This document shows, in pieces, positions 11,697-64,000 of a stretch of 64,000 nucleotides of DNA. Each line of letters starts with the position of its first letter. Position 1 is the stretch's first letter. A program made the translations under genes and the position numbers. The stretch lies in the NCBI RefSeq assembly GCF_034702125.1, contig NC_085861.1, positions 2,857,296 to 2,921,295 of the forward strand, written 5' to 3'. The notes under the pieces were generated by a model, which was not told the DNA's origin, searched no databases, and worked only from the letters and a program-made list of their open reading frames with translations. The stretch is from Engraulis encrasicolus. Its lineage: Eukaryota > Chordata > Actinopteri > Clupeiformes > Engraulidae.

Positions 11697-11914
11697 TCAG
11701 AGAAGGGTGTGAGGTCATCAACACCTCTGCAGCTGTGCGCGTTTAGTATTTGTTTATTTGTTTATTTGTTTATTTGTTGGATAACCATTAGCTGTGTTAA
11801 TAAATACCACAGCTATTCTTCCTGGAGTCCACTTCTTTAAAAAAAAATTAAAAAAAATAATAGTTTAAAGTTACAAATGAAAATTAAATAAAGAATCAAC
11901 AAAACAACTTCCTG

Positions 11915-11972
11915 AATTTCTCCCTGGGGATTAATAAAGTTACTCTACTCTACTCTACTCTACTCTACTCCT
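11915..11972 (+). mobile_element. LINE/SINE 3' tail with (TCTAC)n
   Basis: TCTCCCTGGGGATTAATAAAG followed by TACTC repeats is the usual 3' end of L2-type fish retroelements. The upstream part is not recognisable. Confidence 0.6.
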
Positions 11973-12599
11973 ATATCACAGTAGCCTTTACATGAAAAAC
12001 AGTATGTCAAATGACACAATTTACAATTAATACAACCTGTTGATAAATATGCTGAACTGTTTAGTAGTCTTGTAATCTGAAGCGAGGTGATGTCCTGTGC
12101 ATGAAGGTCCCGTGGTGACTATTCCACTTTTGCAATAGCTGAGATAATACATTTTACTACGCCAAGAAGACATGGTGTACGGTGCAGCTGCATTTTTCAT
12201 CCTCTAAAACAGAAATCATGTTCTTGTACTTTCTTATATGTTATAGGCCTAGCCCTAAATCAGTAATGCTAAATGTAATGTGGCTGAAAGCATTAGGTCT
12301 GTTGGCCTAGTTGCTGTGGGCTCTTCCCAGGTGTGTGAGGATTGATGTCTGCAACACGCCTGTGCGTGGCAGGTAAGCTATTGGTGGGAGGATCCCTCAC
12401 CAGGTAAGCAATACCTTGTTTCATAGCAGCAGTGTGATTGTAGTGAATGTATTTCAGCATTTGGTTTATCACGTGGTTGAGGAAGATTTGGCTTTTCAAT
12501 AATTCAGCTATGAAATTGAAATTCTGATCATTAATAGGCTACGTTGCTTTGAAATACCTGTCTTTTGTGGGTTTACCAGATCCACTGTTGTATTGCAGA
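11973..12599. other. Upstream region, nothing recognised
   Basis: I see no transposon ends, coding signal or tandem repeat between the LINE tail and the probable promoter. Confidence 0.5.
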
Positions 12600-12867
12600 G
12601 GTAAGTTAACTTTTAAGTTAAGTAAGTTTTTGTTTTGTTTTTTTTAGCACGACACGAATGTCGGCGCGCTAACTTCAGTCATGCTCGCGCAATGTTGTTA
12701 TCTTGACAATTTACCATAGCCTACGCTGTGAAAATGCAACATTATTCATGACATTCAGTAGCCTAACAGTATCGAATAGCACGATTCTTCGTGCTGAACC
12801 AATCAGATCTATATTATTGTCGCGTTATTTTATTGTTTTCCGCAGGTGTCTTACACATATTATCATC
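12600..12867 (+). promoter_or_regulatory. Candidate proximal promoter or 5'UTR of col6a1
   Basis: A CCAAT box lies at 12799-12803 and an AT-rich TATA-like stretch at about 12808-12816, upstream of the ATG at 12868. Alternatively, the pyrimidine tract and CAG ending at 12845 form a good 3' splice site, in which case the start codon lies in a second exon with an untranslated exon upstream. The sequence alone does not decide between these. No CpG island is obvious, though 12650-12690 is locally CG-rich. Confidence 0.3.
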
Positions 12868-62692
<49,825 letters not shown>

Positions 62693-62711
62693 GTAAATCA
62701 TCTTTAATAAT

Positions 62712-62880
62712 AATTACATTACATTACATTGCATTTGGCAGACGCTTTATAACCAAAGCGACTTTCAAAAGAGGACATAATCAAGCCAACATCACAAACA
62801 AATACAAAGTGCACAGGAAATATACACAACAACAAGTGCAGTTGCAAAGAGGGGTTAGTTTTTTTGTTTGCTATTTTTTT
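62712..62880 (-). mobile_element. SINE fragment after exon 19
   Basis: CATTACATTGCATTTGGCAG and ACGCTTTATAACCAAAGCGAC match the 3' part of the SINE family. The tRNA-like head is absent. Confidence 0.6.
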
Positions 62881-62895
62881 AAATTAATAAAGAGT

Positions 62896-63028
<133 letters not shown>

Positions 63029-63119
63029 AACTAAACATCATGTCAAGAGTCTGCCCTGGGGCTAGGCCAGCTCAAGCATTAGTTCTACAGTATAGTAATA
63101 ATGATAATAATAATAACTA

Positions 63120-63365
63120 GAAGCTGACAGAATCTTCTAAAAAGTCCTGGTTCCCGGTTCGTGATCCCGATCACCACCAGAATTGAATCACTTGTTCCTT
63201 GGGTCATTATCAACAAATCCACAAAGTTTCGTCCAAATCCGTTGATTGTTTTTTGAGTTAAAATGCTGCTGACTAACAAAAAGACAGACAAACATACAGA
63301 CAGACAGACAGACATACAGACAGACAGACAGACAGACAGACCGACAGACAGACAAACAGACAAAC
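63120..63365 (+). mobile_element. RTE-like LINE 3' end with (CAGA)n tail
   Basis: AAGTTTCGTCCAAATCCGTTG through TGACTAAC then CAGACAGACA units is the usual end of RTE-type fish elements. Confidence 0.6.
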
Positions 63366-63574
63366 CAACGCAACCGAAAACAATAATAATGTCATGCTTA
63401 ACCCCTATGCACAGAGCCAACTGTATGTTATGACCTCACTGTCACCATAACTGTTACGACCAATCCTTAATCTGTTACTTAAGTCTCTCTGTGATGTCAT
63501 GGCAATGTTGTTGATGATGTAGTTCAGTGTTTTCAGCTGTGAGTGAATGCCAGCTGTCCCATCTGCAGAAAGAG

Positions 63575-63855
63575 GCTGCTAATGTCACCAATTATAACAA
63601 GCAGACTGGTGCTTATGTCACCATTATAACAAGCAGACTGATGCTAATGTCAGGCTGCTAATGTCACCATTATAACAAGCAGACTGATGCTAATGTCAGG
63701 CTGCTAATGTCACCATTATAACAAGCAGACTGATGCTAATGTCAGGCTGCTAATGTCACCATTATAACAAGCAGACTGATGCTAATGTCACCAATTATAA
63801 CAAGCAGACTGATGCTAATGTCAGGCTGCTAATGTCACAATTATAACAAGCAGAC
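63575..63855. repeat. 46-bp minisatellite, about 6 units
   Basis: AGGCTGCTAATGTCACC then ATTATAACAAGCAGACTGATG and CTAATGTC. It begins at the end of a family E MITE fragment (63400-63575). Confidence 0.9.
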
Positions 63856-64000
63856 TGTCTTATCAGAGAGACTGGATTGCATTATAGAATGTCTGGTCTT
63901 ATGGTGTTGATGTGTGGATGTGATAGATAGGCCATGCTGTGTGCCTTGACTTGCTCATTCAACCCTGTGTGACGATGACCGGAGCATTTTGCACGATACT

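Noticed and set aside
12703..12867. An earlier in-frame ATG at 12703 as start of the chain
   Set aside because: It would put 55 non-signal residues before a good signal peptide; the segment looks non-coding and includes a CCAAT box and splice-acceptor-like tract.

Overview
This window is vertebrate nuclear DNA, most likely from a teleost fish. The evidence is one large spliced gene with GT-AG introns, very long (CA)n and (CT)n microsatellites, tRNA-derived SINEs, L2/RTE-like LINE fragments, and dozens of short terminal-inverted-repeat transposons of the kinds common in fish genomes. I could not identify the species.

The only gene I can support is the 5' part of a collagen VI alpha-1 gene (col6a1) on the + strand. 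Nineteen coding exons lie between 12868 and 62692 and give 437 codons: a signal peptide, one N-terminal von Willebrand factor A (VWA) domain with an intact metal-site motif, a short Cys-Cys linker, and the first 63 uninterrupted Gly-X-Y triplets of the triple helix. From exon 5 on every exon is a whole number of codons, and from exon 9 on every exon starts with a glycine codon. The rest of the helix and the C-terminal VWA domains must lie beyond 64000.

Layout: 1-12.6 kb is intergenic and repeat-filled (pyrimidine-rich satellite, hAT and TTAA-type MITEs, a SINE, a G-rich tandem repeat, fold-back elements). 12.6-12.95 kb holds the probable promoter or 5'UTR and exon 1. 17.3-26.9 kb holds the VWA exons. 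27-31 kb holds the linker and the first helix exon. 31-41.9 kb is a 10.9-kb intron of satellites and transposons. 41.9-62.7 kb holds eleven short helix exons in introns of 0.12 to 7 kb. 62.7-64 kb is the start of the next intron.

The most unusual signal is how repeats meet splice sites. The exon 3 acceptor is triplicated. The exon 4 and exon 8 donors are continuous with minisatellites whose units mostly carry C instead of G at the donor +1 position. The exon 16 and exon 17 donors are tandemly duplicated. A hAT-type element sits inside the exon 2 acceptor, so that its target-site duplication forms part of the splice site. Many transposons have exact 8-bp target duplications, and several are nested, so the insertion order can be read within the window.
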